A stretch of 13,428 bases of DNA from NCBI GenBank assembly GCA_023480605.1, contig JAMCWS010000047.1, forward strand, positions 1 to 13,428, given 5' to 3'. Position 1 is the first letter of the stretch; every line of letters starts with the position of its first letter. Made by a program: the position numbers and the translations under genes. Below are positions 6,971 through 13,428 of this stretch, piece after piece. The notes under the pieces are model-generated. The model saw only the letters and a program-made list of their open reading frames with translations, did no database searches and was not told the origin of the DNA. The DNA comes from a bacterium (lineage in GTDB: Bacteria; Sumerlaeota; Sumerlaeia; MVZB01).

Positions 6971-9970
6971 ATGAGCGTTCAGCCCCAAACCAGTCCGACC
7001 GCGGCGCCGGCCGCCGCCGAGGATGCGCCCATCCTTCTCCATTGGGGATTGCGCCTGCTGGCCTACCCGCTGTTCTTTGCGTCGGGGGCGGCCGGGCTCA
7101 TTTACGAAGTGGTCTGGACGCGCATGCTGCTGGGCGTCTTCGGGGCGGGCCTCTACGCCATTTGTGCCGTGCTGGCCGCCTTCATGGCCGGCCTGGCCCT
7201 GGGGTCGTGGATCCTGGGGCGCACCAGCGACCGCCTGACACGGCCGCTCCGGCTTTACGCCCTGATCGAACTGGCCATCGGTCTTTGCGGCCTGGCGCTG
7301 CCCCTGGTGCTTGGCCGCGCCGGCCTGGCCGACGGATTCGCCTACCGGACCTGGGGACAGAATTTCGCGTTGCTGACGGCTTTCCGCTTCGTTCTCTCGT
7401 TCGCGATGATGATCGTGCCGACGACCCTCATGGGCGCGACGCTGCCCGTCCTGAGTCGTTTCATGGTGCGCGAGCAGTCGCACCTGGGGATGCACGTGGG
7501 CGGCTTGTATGCGGTGAATACTTTCGGGGCCGTGGCCGGCACGTTCGCCGCGGGATTCGTGCTGATTGGCCAGTTCGGCGTCATCCAGAGCGAGTGCGCG
7601 GCCGCCGCATTCAACCTGGTCATTGCCGGGCTGGCTTTCCTGATCTCGACGCGGCTGGAGCCGCGTCCCGCGTCCCGACCCGCGCCCGCGCCGGCGCCGG
7701 CGGCGGTCAAAATCGTTTCCCGCGCCTCGGCCGGCCCTCGCGCCGCCGCGCCGGTTGCCGACCTTCCCGCCGAACAGCGCTGGGCGAATCGCTGGATTTT
7801 CTTCACCGCCTTCATGACCGGCGGCGTGGCCCTGGCGGCGCAGGTCCTCTGGTCGCGCTCACTGGTTTTCAGTTTCGATTACCTCAAGAATACGACTTAC
7901 GCGTTCTCGGCGATGTTGACCGTCTTTCTGGCGGGCCTGGCCATCGGCAGCGCCATCATCGGCCTCGTTATCGACCGTCAGCGCGAGCCCATGCGCCTCT
8001 ACGGCATCTTGCTGGCCCTGGTCGGCATGTCGATCCTCTACTCGATCACGATGCTTTATTATGGCGCCGACCTTCTGCTCATCGGCGACCCCTTCAACCC
8101 AACAACGGGGCGGATGAACTGGCTGATGGCCGTGGCCAACGTCATGATGCAGAGCGTCGGAGTGCTGGGCGTGCCCACGCTCATCATGGGCATGGCCTTT
8201 CCCGTCGCCGCACGCGTGGTGGTCCAGGTTCGCCGAGTGGGGCGGGACGTGGGCCGGCTCTACGCGCTCAACACGCTCGGGGCTATCCTGGGTTCGGTCC
8301 TGGCGGGCTTCGTCATCGTGCCCGCCCTGGGGTTGACGCGAGGGCTTCTCACTCTCGGCGTCGTCGACATGGTGCTGGGGCTCGTGACGATCTGGCTGTC
8401 GCGTCGCGGCGTCTTGCATCTGAAAATTTTCGTGCCCCTTTCGGCCGCGATGGCGGCCGCCGTCATTTGGGGTTTGCCCCACGACCGCGGCCTTCAACGG
8501 ATCGGCCTCTGGGAAACCGAGCGATTTTACAAGGAAGGTCCCCTGGCCACGGTCTCGGTGGTCGAGAACCGGGCCACCGGCGACCGGCTGATTTACGTCG
8601 ACGGGGTGGGCGTGGCCGGCACCGATCCCGTCATGCAAACCGACCAGAAGTCGCTGGCCCACGTGCCGATGATGCTGCTAACCAAGCCGACCGCCGCGCT
8701 GACAGTCGGCTTCGGCAGTGGCGGCTGCTCCTATTCACTCCAGCTCCATGACCCGCTTCAACGGATCGACTGCGTCGAGATCTGCCCGACGGTGCTCGAC
8801 GCCGCGCCCTGGCTGACCGCCGCCAACCACGGCCTCCGGGGCGAGTTCGACCCCGGCCGGCCGGGGGCGCTGATCTATCCGCGCCCCAGGGATCCCCGCT
8901 ATCGTATCATTTTCGACGACGCCCGCTCCTACCTCCGTTACACCGAGGAGGCATATGATTTCATCGCCACCGACTGCACGGACCTGCGTTACAAATCCAA
9001 CGCCAATCTCTATGACCTGGAATACTTCCAGGCATGCCGCGACCGGCTGACCCCCGAGGGCATTGTGGTGGTGTGGATGCCGCTGGCCGGTCTCTCGAAG
9101 GACATGTTCAAGTGCGCCCTGCGGACATTTCACCGTGTTTTCCCCAAAATGGGCGTGTTCTTCATGGACAACGAGCCGACCCACTACATCCTGCTGATCG
9201 GCTGGCAGCACGAGATCCAGCTCGACTATGCCATGTTCGCCCGCCAACTCGAAGACGCCGACGTGCGCGAGGATCTGGCGGAACTCTATCTCGACGATCC
9301 CGTCAAGCTGCTCTCCTGCTTCATCACCGGCGGCGAGGCGCTCGACCGCTACCTTGCGGGCGACGTGCTCAATACCCAGAATCACCCGGTCATCGAGTTC
9401 GAATCGCCCAAGTATGGTTATGAGGACAAGCCCCTGATCGACAATCTCGACGACCTGATGAGCGCCCGCGTTTCGCCTCGGGCTTTTTTACGCAAGGACA
9501 CGATCCCCCCGGCCGAATTGGAGCGCCTGAAGCGTTACGAGACCGCCCTGCCGTGGATCATCAAGGGGCATGACGCGTTTCGGAAGCTTCAGCTCGAGGA
9601 CGCGGCGCGCGACTACATGAAGGCCAACGAAATCGCCCCCGAGGATCTGAGCGTCAGCCGCAACCTGCTCACCTTCCCGATGCTGCAAAAACGCATTCAG
9701 CACGAGCCGACCAATTTCTACCCTTACCTTTCGTTGGGGCGCCTGCTGATGCTGCAGGAAACGCCCGAAAAGCTCGAACAGGCCTATGACCTGCTCGGGC
9801 GGGCCGAGGTGCTTCTCCAAGCGCGCCTGGACCAGATCGAGCGCGGCGGCGGCAAGGTCGGCGGCGAGGAGGGGGCGCTGACGAATCCGCAATACCTGCG
9901 CGATTCCCTGGCCGACGCCCGCGCCTGGCGCCAGCAGATTCGCCGCTTCCTGCGGCCCGATGCCCCGTAA
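6971..9970 (+). CDS. fused MFS-type transporter / spermidine synthase-like protein, 999 aa
   Basis: This is a membrane protein with two homologous hydrophobic halves (about 25-230 and 272-500) followed by a cytoplasmic spermidine-synthase-like Rossmann domain (about 515-760). The halves repeat one another: GLIYEVVWTR (43-52) answers ALAAQVLWSR, and PTTLMGATLP (about 150-159) answers PTLIMGMAFP (about 402-411). A Pro/Ala-rich loop joins them. In the third domain GFGSGG (580-585) and E603 would bind the nucleoside of S-adenosylmethionine or its decarboxylated form, with D649-D650 and the active-site pair D668xxD671. The usual Pro after the second Asp is Leu. Residues 856-999 form an alpha-helical, TPR-like tail that is not part of the core family. 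The ATG at 6971 has AAGGA eight bases upstream; a GTG at 6917 would add 18 basic residues and is less likely. No speD or other polyamine gene is near, so the substrate is unknown. Confidence 0.88.
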   Translation: MSVQPQTSPTAAPAAAEDAPILLHWGLRLLAYPLFFASGAAGLIYEVVWTRMLLGVFGAGLYAICAVLAAFMAGLALGSWILGRTSDRLTRPLRLYALIELAIGLCGLALPLVLGRAGLADGFAYRTWGQNFALLTAFRFVLSFAMMIVPTTLMGATLPVLSRFMVREQSHLGMHVGGLYAVNTFGAVAGTFAAGFVLIGQFGVIQSECAAAAFNLVIAGLAFLISTRLEPRPASRPAPAPAPAAVKIVSRASAGPRAAAPVADLPAEQRWANRWIFFTAFMTGGVALAAQVLWSRSLVFSFDYLKNTTYAFSAMLTVFLAGLAIGSAIIGLVIDRQREPMRLYGILLALVGMSILYSITMLYYGADLLLIGDPFNPTTGRMNWLMAVANVMMQSVGVLGVPTLIMGMAFPVAARVVVQVRRVGRDVGRLYALNTLGAILGSVLAGFVIVPALGLTRGLLTLGVVDMVLGLVTIWLSRRGVLHLKIFVPLSAAMAAAVIWGLPHDRGLQRIGLWETERFYKEGPLATVSVVENRATGDRLIYVDGVGVAGTDPVMQTDQKSLAHVPMMLLTKPTAALTVGFGSGGCSYSLQLHDPLQRIDCVEICPTVLDAAPWLTAANHGLRGEFDPGRPGALIYPRPRDPRYRIIFDDARSYLRYTEEAYDFIATDCTDLRYKSNANLYDLEYFQACRDRLTPEGIVVVWMPLAGLSKDMFKCALRTFHRVFPKMGVFFMDNEPTHYILLIGWQHEIQLDYAMFARQLEDADVREDLAELYLDDPVKLLSCFITGGEALDRYLAGDVLNTQNHPVIEFESPKYGYEDKPLIDNLDDLMSARVSPRAFLRKDTIPPAELERLKRYETALPWIIKGHDAFRKLQLEDAARDYMKANEIAPEDLSVSRNLLTFPMLQKRIQHEPTNFYPYLSLGRLLMLQETPEKLEQAYDLLGRAEVLLQARLDQIERGGGKVGGEEGALTNPQYLRDSLADARAWRQQIRRFLRPDAP

Positions 9971-10123
9971 AGCCCATGCGGCCGCCTTTGCCGCCATACC
10001 TGATTGCTATCTCAGTCAAAAACGACCGGATCGGCCCAAAAACCACGAGGGCTGCCTTGAATCCCGGATACCGCAATGAGTACCGGAGGATCGTTCACGA
10101 AATCGTTCTGATTTGGCCGGCCT

Positions 10124-10147
10124 GTCTTTGCGCCTCCGCGTCCTCGC
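10124..10147. repeat. three tandem 8-base units, GYCTYYGC-like
   Basis: The units GTCTTTGC, GCCTCCGC and GTCCTCGC follow one another without gaps. Positions 1, 3, 7 and 8 are constant and every change is pyrimidine to pyrimidine. On the other strand this reads as purine-rich units of the GCRRAGRC type. The substitution pattern argues against chance and resembles intergenic octamer repeats that I recall from environmental bacterial genomes; that comparison is from memory. Confidence 0.6.
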
Positions 10148-10197
10148 GCCAATGTTTATGAAGGATCGAGCGGGGTCGGGCGGTCCGGTCTCTTTGC

Positions 10198-10224
10198 TTG
10201 ACAACCTTGCGGGGATGGTAAAAC
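10198..10224 (+). promoter_or_regulatory. possible promoter for the phosphohexomutase gene
   Basis: A perfect TTGACA (10198-10203) is followed after 15 bases by TAAAAC (10219-10224, 4 of 6). The spacing is shorter than ideal and the -10 box is weak. It would give a leader of about 145 bases carrying two hairpins. Confidence 0.35.
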
Positions 10225-10253
10225 CTGAAACGAGGGGGGAAGGCCCGGGATAG

Positions 10254-10328
10254 CCCACCGGGTGGGATTAATCGTCCCGGCATCAGTTATTTATTCACCT
10301 ACGCCGACGGCGCCGGTATACCCGTCGG
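10254..10328 (+). promoter_or_regulatory. leader with two hairpin-forming dyads before the phosphohexomutase gene
   Basis: The near-perfect palindrome CCCACC-G-GGTGGG (10254-10266) is followed by a hairpin with arms CCGACGG (10304-10310) and CCGTCGG (10322-10328) around an 11-base loop. The second ends 49 bases before the ATG at 10378. A pyrimidine stretch (about 10344-10353) is too far from the stem for a standard intrinsic terminator, so attenuation is not shown. The first dyad could equally be a protein-binding site. Confidence 0.3.
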
Positions 10329-10377
10329 TTCGTTGGTAAGGAATTTCTTTTTCTCGCGATCGAAAGAAAGGCAAGCC

Positions 10378-12639
10378 ATGAAATCGACGAGTTTGAATCT
10401 TTCCGCAATCCACGAACAGGCCGGGCAGGGCATGACCCAATACCTGGAGGCGGCCCGTAATGAAGGCAAAATCAGCCCCCAACAGTACCAGACAGCCCTC
10501 GACAACGCCCTGCCCAACCTGCGCGACTGGCTCGAAGACCCTCGGATCGACGAACTCTCGCCCAACCTGAAGGCCGGCGTGGCCGACGCCGTCGCGGCCG
10601 GCCAATGGGAAGACCTGGTCAACGCCTACCGCCAGACGATGCGCTTCGGCACGGGCGGCATCCGCGGCATGATGGCCTACGACCGCGCCTCGATCGTGCG
10701 GCTCAAGGAAGACGGCCTCGACGCGCGGATACTCAAGGGACCCAATACGCTCAATAATATCGTGCTGCTCAAGACCTCGGCCGGCGTGGCCCAGTTCGGA
10801 AAATCGGGCGGCCGCTCCTTCGACCGGATCGTCATCGGCTACGACAGCCGCATCCGCGGGGGCGACTTCGCCCGCGCCATCGCCGAACTATTCCTCGCCT
10901 ACGGCTATAGCGTCTATCTGTTCGACGAGCCCTGCCCCTACCCCGAGGTCACCTTCGCCATCCCCTTCGAGAAGATCAAAGCCCACGTCGGCATCCTCAT
11001 CTCGGCCAGCCACAACGACTACCGTTACAACGGTTACAAGCTCTCCTGCGGCAACGGCTCGCAGTTCGACCCCAAGGAACGCGACATCATGTATGAGTCC
11101 TTCATCGCCAAGGCGACGACGAAGGATATCAAGTTGACGCCGTTGGAGAAGGCCCCCAAGGGCAAGCTCTTCTGGCTGGGCGGAGCCGCGCCGGTCGAAG
11201 GAGTCGACTACGGTGGCCGCGAAGACTGCCTCATCAACGTCCACGAGGCGCACCTGGGGCACATGAAGCGTTTCCTCATGCGCCCGGCGATGCTCGAAGC
11301 CGAGGCGAAGCGGCCCGATCCGATCAGGATCGGCTATTGCGCCTTCCACGGCGCCGGCCGCAAGGCCGTGCCGCGTCTGCTCAAGATGGTGGGCCTCGCC
11401 GACCTTACGCCGGTGACCAAAAACGGCCTTAACGACCTCGACGGCCTCTTCCCCTCGTTCAACAGCGACCCCGGCCACGAGCAGCAGCCCGACCCGGGCG
11501 ACCCGCGCGCGGCCAAGATCGCCGTCGGCGCCTTCAAGGAAGAACACCCCGGCTTGTTCGAGAAGACCGACATCCTGATCGGCACCGACCCCGACGCCGA
11601 CCGCTGCGGCGTGGTCGTCAAGGTGCCCGCCGTCCAGCGTAGTCTTTACGGCGGCCAGGATTGGATGCTGCTGCCGGCCGACGACATGTGGGGCCTGCTG
11701 CTCTGGTATCGGCTCAACCAGGAAATCGAGCAACACGGCTCCGTGCGCGACGCCGACAAGAAGTTCATCGTTCTTTCACACACGACCACCGACGCCATCG
11801 TCAAACTGGTCCGCAAGCACGGCCTGGGGGTCGTGAAGACCTGGGTCGGCTTCGCGGCGCTTTCGGCCGCCGTGCGCGACGCGTGGGACAAGGTTCCCCG
11901 CCAGAACCTTGTCGAAGGCCGTCCCGCGCCCGACGCGGCGCTCTGCCACCCGTTCATCATGGAATACCAGGCGATGAGCGACCGGCGCACGATCAACTAC
12001 GGCGCGCTGGAGCAGTCCAACGGCTTCTCGATCCTGGGCGGGCCGCCCCCCGACGCCTTTTCGCTGGGCGAGGGCGGTCACGTGCGCGACAAGGACGGCA
12101 CCTTCGCCGCCCTGCTCAGCGCCGAGGTCGCCACCTGGGCCCGCAACCAGGGGACGACCCTTTTCGAGTTGGTCGACAGGCACATCTACCTCGACCCCGC
12201 CATCGGCCTGTTCGTCAACCATTACGAGCCCGATCCGCTCGACGGCGAATACCCCGGCATCGAAGGCGACCGCAAGAAAATCGGCATCCTCAACAGGGCT
12301 CTGGAGCTTTATCGCGGAGTCATGAGCGGCAACAACCTGGTTCTGGGCGGGCAGAAGGTACTCGGCACGGCCCTCTACCGCACCGGCAAGTACGACCGGA
12401 TTTACCCGGCCTCGGGCGACTTTGTCTTCCCCGACGAAGGCATCCGGTTTTACTACAACGACGACAAGCTCAGCCATCTGACCGTGCGTCCCTCGGGCAC
12501 CGGCAACTCGCTGCGTTTCCACGTTCAGCTTCACGCGGCGGTGAACGAAGCCAACCTGGTCGACACCAAGCGCACGCTGCGCGCCCGCGCGCTGGCCATC
12601 ACCGACGAGATCCGGGAGCGGCTGGGGGCGTTGCGCTGA
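10378..12639 (+). CDS. phosphoglucomutase/phosphomannomutase family protein (alpha-D-phosphohexomutase), 753 aa
   Basis: This is a cytoplasmic enzyme that should move phosphate between C1 and C6 of a hexose phosphate through a phosphoserine intermediate, feeding glycogen, wall or polysaccharide synthesis. All four active-site loops are visible: the catalytic serine in SASHND (S211), the Mg2+ loop GTDPDADRCG (D404, D406, D408), the sugar-specificity loop EQSNG (545-549) with RDKDG (570-574), and the phosphate-binding loop RPSGTGNS (704-711). An early TGGIRG (92-97) matches the first domain. At 753 residues it is longer than the PGM2-like relatives (about 550-615), through an N-terminal helical extension and longer spacers between motifs. 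The ATG at 10378 has AAAGG six bases upstream; a TTG at 10333 in the same frame lacks this. Glucose versus mannose preference cannot be read from the sequence. It stands alone, with no neighbouring sugar genes. Confidence 0.92.
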   Translation: MKSTSLNLSAIHEQAGQGMTQYLEAARNEGKISPQQYQTALDNALPNLRDWLEDPRIDELSPNLKAGVADAVAAGQWEDLVNAYRQTMRFGTGGIRGMMAYDRASIVRLKEDGLDARILKGPNTLNNIVLLKTSAGVAQFGKSGGRSFDRIVIGYDSRIRGGDFARAIAELFLAYGYSVYLFDEPCPYPEVTFAIPFEKIKAHVGILISASHNDYRYNGYKLSCGNGSQFDPKERDIMYESFIAKATTKDIKLTPLEKAPKGKLFWLGGAAPVEGVDYGGREDCLINVHEAHLGHMKRFLMRPAMLEAEAKRPDPIRIGYCAFHGAGRKAVPRLLKMVGLADLTPVTKNGLNDLDGLFPSFNSDPGHEQQPDPGDPRAAKIAVGAFKEEHPGLFEKTDILIGTDPDADRCGVVVKVPAVQRSLYGGQDWMLLPADDMWGLLLWYRLNQEIEQHGSVRDADKKFIVLSHTTTDAIVKLVRKHGLGVVKTWVGFAALSAAVRDAWDKVPRQNLVEGRPAPDAALCHPFIMEYQAMSDRRTINYGALEQSNGFSILGGPPPDAFSLGEGGHVRDKDGTFAALLSAEVATWARNQGTTLFELVDRHIYLDPAIGLFVNHYEPDPLDGEYPGIEGDRKKIGILNRALELYRGVMSGNNLVLGGQKVLGTALYRTGKYDRIYPASGDFVFPDEGIRFYYNDDKLSHLTVRPSGTGNSLRFHVQLHAAVNEANLVDTKRTLRARALAITDEIRERLGALR

Positions 12640-12988
12640 GTGCGGCCGAAAAGACAACAGCGGCGATTGGAGTTCAAGCCTCTGTATGATGCCTGGTCCG
12701 CCGAGACCGTGATGACCGCGAAGGCTTCCGGATAACGACCATCAGCGGGAATTGGGAGATGATGAAGGAGATGAAGGAGATGTCGATGTCATCACCCTGT
12801 CTCCTTGATATCTACTTAATCCCCATAACCCCTTTTTGCATTTATCAGTGGTTCCATTCGCAAGAGACCGCGCCGTCCCAACGATAGCGCGGAATTTCCT
12901 AGCCAATTCGATGGACCGGGGGCTAGCATCCGGAGGATCTGCCACCGCGGATCATGAATGGACGACCCGTCAAACGAAGGGATCATAT
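12640..12988. other. intergenic region before the UroD-family gene
   Basis: This 349-base gap has a lower GC stretch (about 12805-12850), a 9-base tandem repeat (12762-12779) and weak hairpins: CCGCGC (12868-12873) with GCGCGG (12887-12892), and CTAGCC (12899-12904) with GGCTAG (12921-12926). The first is followed by AATTTCC, which is too poor in T for a confident terminator. No promoter with good spacing was found. The open frame on the minus strand at 12945-12742 is built partly from the repeat and does not look like a gene. Confidence 0.65.
12762..12806. repeat. 9-base tandem repeat ATGAAGGAG with a downstream inverted arm
   Basis: ATGAAGGAG occurs twice in tandem (12762-12770, 12771-12779), with partial copies on each side (GAGATG before, ATGTCGATG after). 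AAGGAGA (12774-12780) can pair with TCTCCTT (12800-12806) over a 19-base loop, so the end of the repeat can form a hairpin. The units contain a ribosome-site-like core but no open frame of note follows. Confidence 0.6.
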
Positions 12989-13428
12989 ATGCCAAACGCC
13001 AACGAAACCGCGCCAGCCGCGCAGAAATCCGCCCCTGCGGCCATGACCTCGGCCGAACGATTCCGCCGCTGCATGCACTTCGAGCCGGTCGACCACGTCG
13101 TCGACATGGAGTTCGGCTATTGGGCCGAGGTTTTCCAGCAATGGCCCGAGCAGGGATTGCCCAAGCTGCCGGCCACCAATCCGGCGCTGGAGCTTTACTT
13201 CGGCCTGGAGCAGGTGGCTTACCTGCCCGTCGCTGTCGGCCTGCTGCCGCACTTCAAACCCCGCACCATCAAAAACGACGGCACCTACGTCTACTACCGC
13301 GACGGCGATGGGGTTTACTGCCGCCGGCCGGTCAGCGGCGAAAGCACGATGCCCGAGCACCTGGATTACCCCCTCAAAAGCCAGAAGGACTACGCCAACA
13401 AGTTCCGCCCGCGCTTCATCCGCAAATA
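12989..13428 (+). CDS. uroporphyrinogen decarboxylase / MtaA-CmuA methyltransferase superfamily protein, N-terminal 146 aa
   Basis: The frame starts at an ATG with GAAGGG (12976-12981) seven bases upstream and is open to the right edge. After a variable Ala-rich stretch (about 1-18), residues 19-50 carry the entry of the family: MTSAERFRRCMHFEPVDHV, then FGYWAEVFQQW. This MTxxERF...F.PVD pattern is common in the uroporphyrinogen-III decarboxylase-like proteins that act as corrinoid- or cobalamin-dependent methyltransferases, as well as in many uncharacterised members. The UroD-type arginine-rich substrate motif seen near the start of true HemE is not present, so haem synthesis is unlikely. 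The catalytic C-terminal part (zinc ligands in the methyltransferases) is outside the window, so the reaction cannot be given. The gene follows a 349-base gap and appears to begin its own transcript. Confidence 0.8.
   Translation, partial: MPNANETAPAAQKSAPAAMTSAERFRRCMHFEPVDHVVDMEFGYWAEVFQQWPEQGLPKLPATNPALELYFGLEQVAYLPVAVGLLPHFKPRTIKNDGTYVYYRDGDGVYCRRPVSGESTMPEHLDYPLKSQKDYANKFRPRFIRK

Larger units (their letters stand above)
9971..10377. other. intergenic region before the phosphohexomutase gene
   Basis: This 407-base gap holds an 8-base tandem repeat (10124-10147), a possible promoter (10198-10224) and two hairpin-forming sequences (10254-10266 and 10304-10328). A weak 5-bp stem (9978-9994) just after the stop of the upstream gene lacks a T tract and is not a convincing terminator. 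Short open frames here have no ribosome site and no protein-like composition, so I see no gene. Confidence 0.7.

Noticed and set aside
6524..7495. 323-codon open frame on the minus strand
   Set aside because: Most of it is antisense to the MFS/SpeE gene and reads as low-complexity His/Gln/Arg sequence. Only the part starting at the ATG at 6721 is kept, as the candidate phoH N-terminus.
7042..8751. 569-codon open frame on the plus strand in another frame of the MFS/SpeE gene
   Set aside because: It is Arg/Ala/Gly-rich and lacks hydrophobic pattern or motif, whereas the overlapping frame has clear membrane segments and a SAM-binding domain.
11661..12689. 342-codon plus-strand and 293-codon minus-strand open frames within the phosphohexomutase gene
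   Set aside because: Both are alternate-frame shadows of a protein with all four mutase loops intact.
12868..12926. Two 6-bp hairpins possibly terminating the mutase transcript
   Set aside because: Neither has a T tract and both have long loops; chance pairing is likely in GC-rich DNA.

Overview
This is a GC-rich bacterial chromosome segment with dense third-position G/C codons and ordinary Shine-Dalgarno sites. It holds six protein genes, two of them cut by the window edges. I see no tRNA, rRNA, CRISPR array, transposase, integrase or phage gene. Gene content (fused MFS/spermidine-synthase membrane protein, long PAS/GAF sensor, 7TM-HD hydrolase) and short-period tandem repeats between genes fit a free-living bacterium with a large genome, perhaps an uncultured, Planctomycetes- or deltaproteobacteria-like lineage. 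The phylum is a guess, because nothing here is a decisive marker.

The left half is read on the minus strand. Positions 1-2958 encode the N-terminal 986 residues of a multi-sensor protein: a MEDS domain, five PAS domains, one GAF domain and a coiled coil. Its output domain lies beyond the left edge. It has a convincing sigma70-type promoter at 3134-3163, whose -35 box sits inside a nested inverted repeat. Upstream in the map, a phoH-pgpH pair (6721 to 3354) is read leftward as a tight operon with an 8-base overlap. PhoH is a P-loop ATPase linked to RNA metabolism. The second gene is a 7TM-HD phosphohydrolase of the type known to degrade c-di-AMP. The usual third partner, ybeY, is not next to them. 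The phoH 5' end is odd: the conserved N-terminus extends upstream of the first ATG, but the only good start codon, just below a strong promoter, is in another frame.

The right half is read on the plus strand. A 999-residue fused MFS/spermidine-synthase-like membrane protein (6971-9970) is divergent from phoH. A 407-base gap with a repeat, a possible promoter and two hairpins leads to a 753-residue phosphohexomutase (10378-12639). A 349-base gap leads to the start of a uroporphyrinogen-decarboxylase/methyltransferase-family gene (12989 to the edge). These three have separate leaders and no obvious shared pathway.

The most unusual signals are not a new gene system. They are three different short-period tandem repeats, one in each long intergenic gap, the suspected phoH frameshift, and the dyad over the sensor promoter. 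I found no convincing undescribed multi-gene system.
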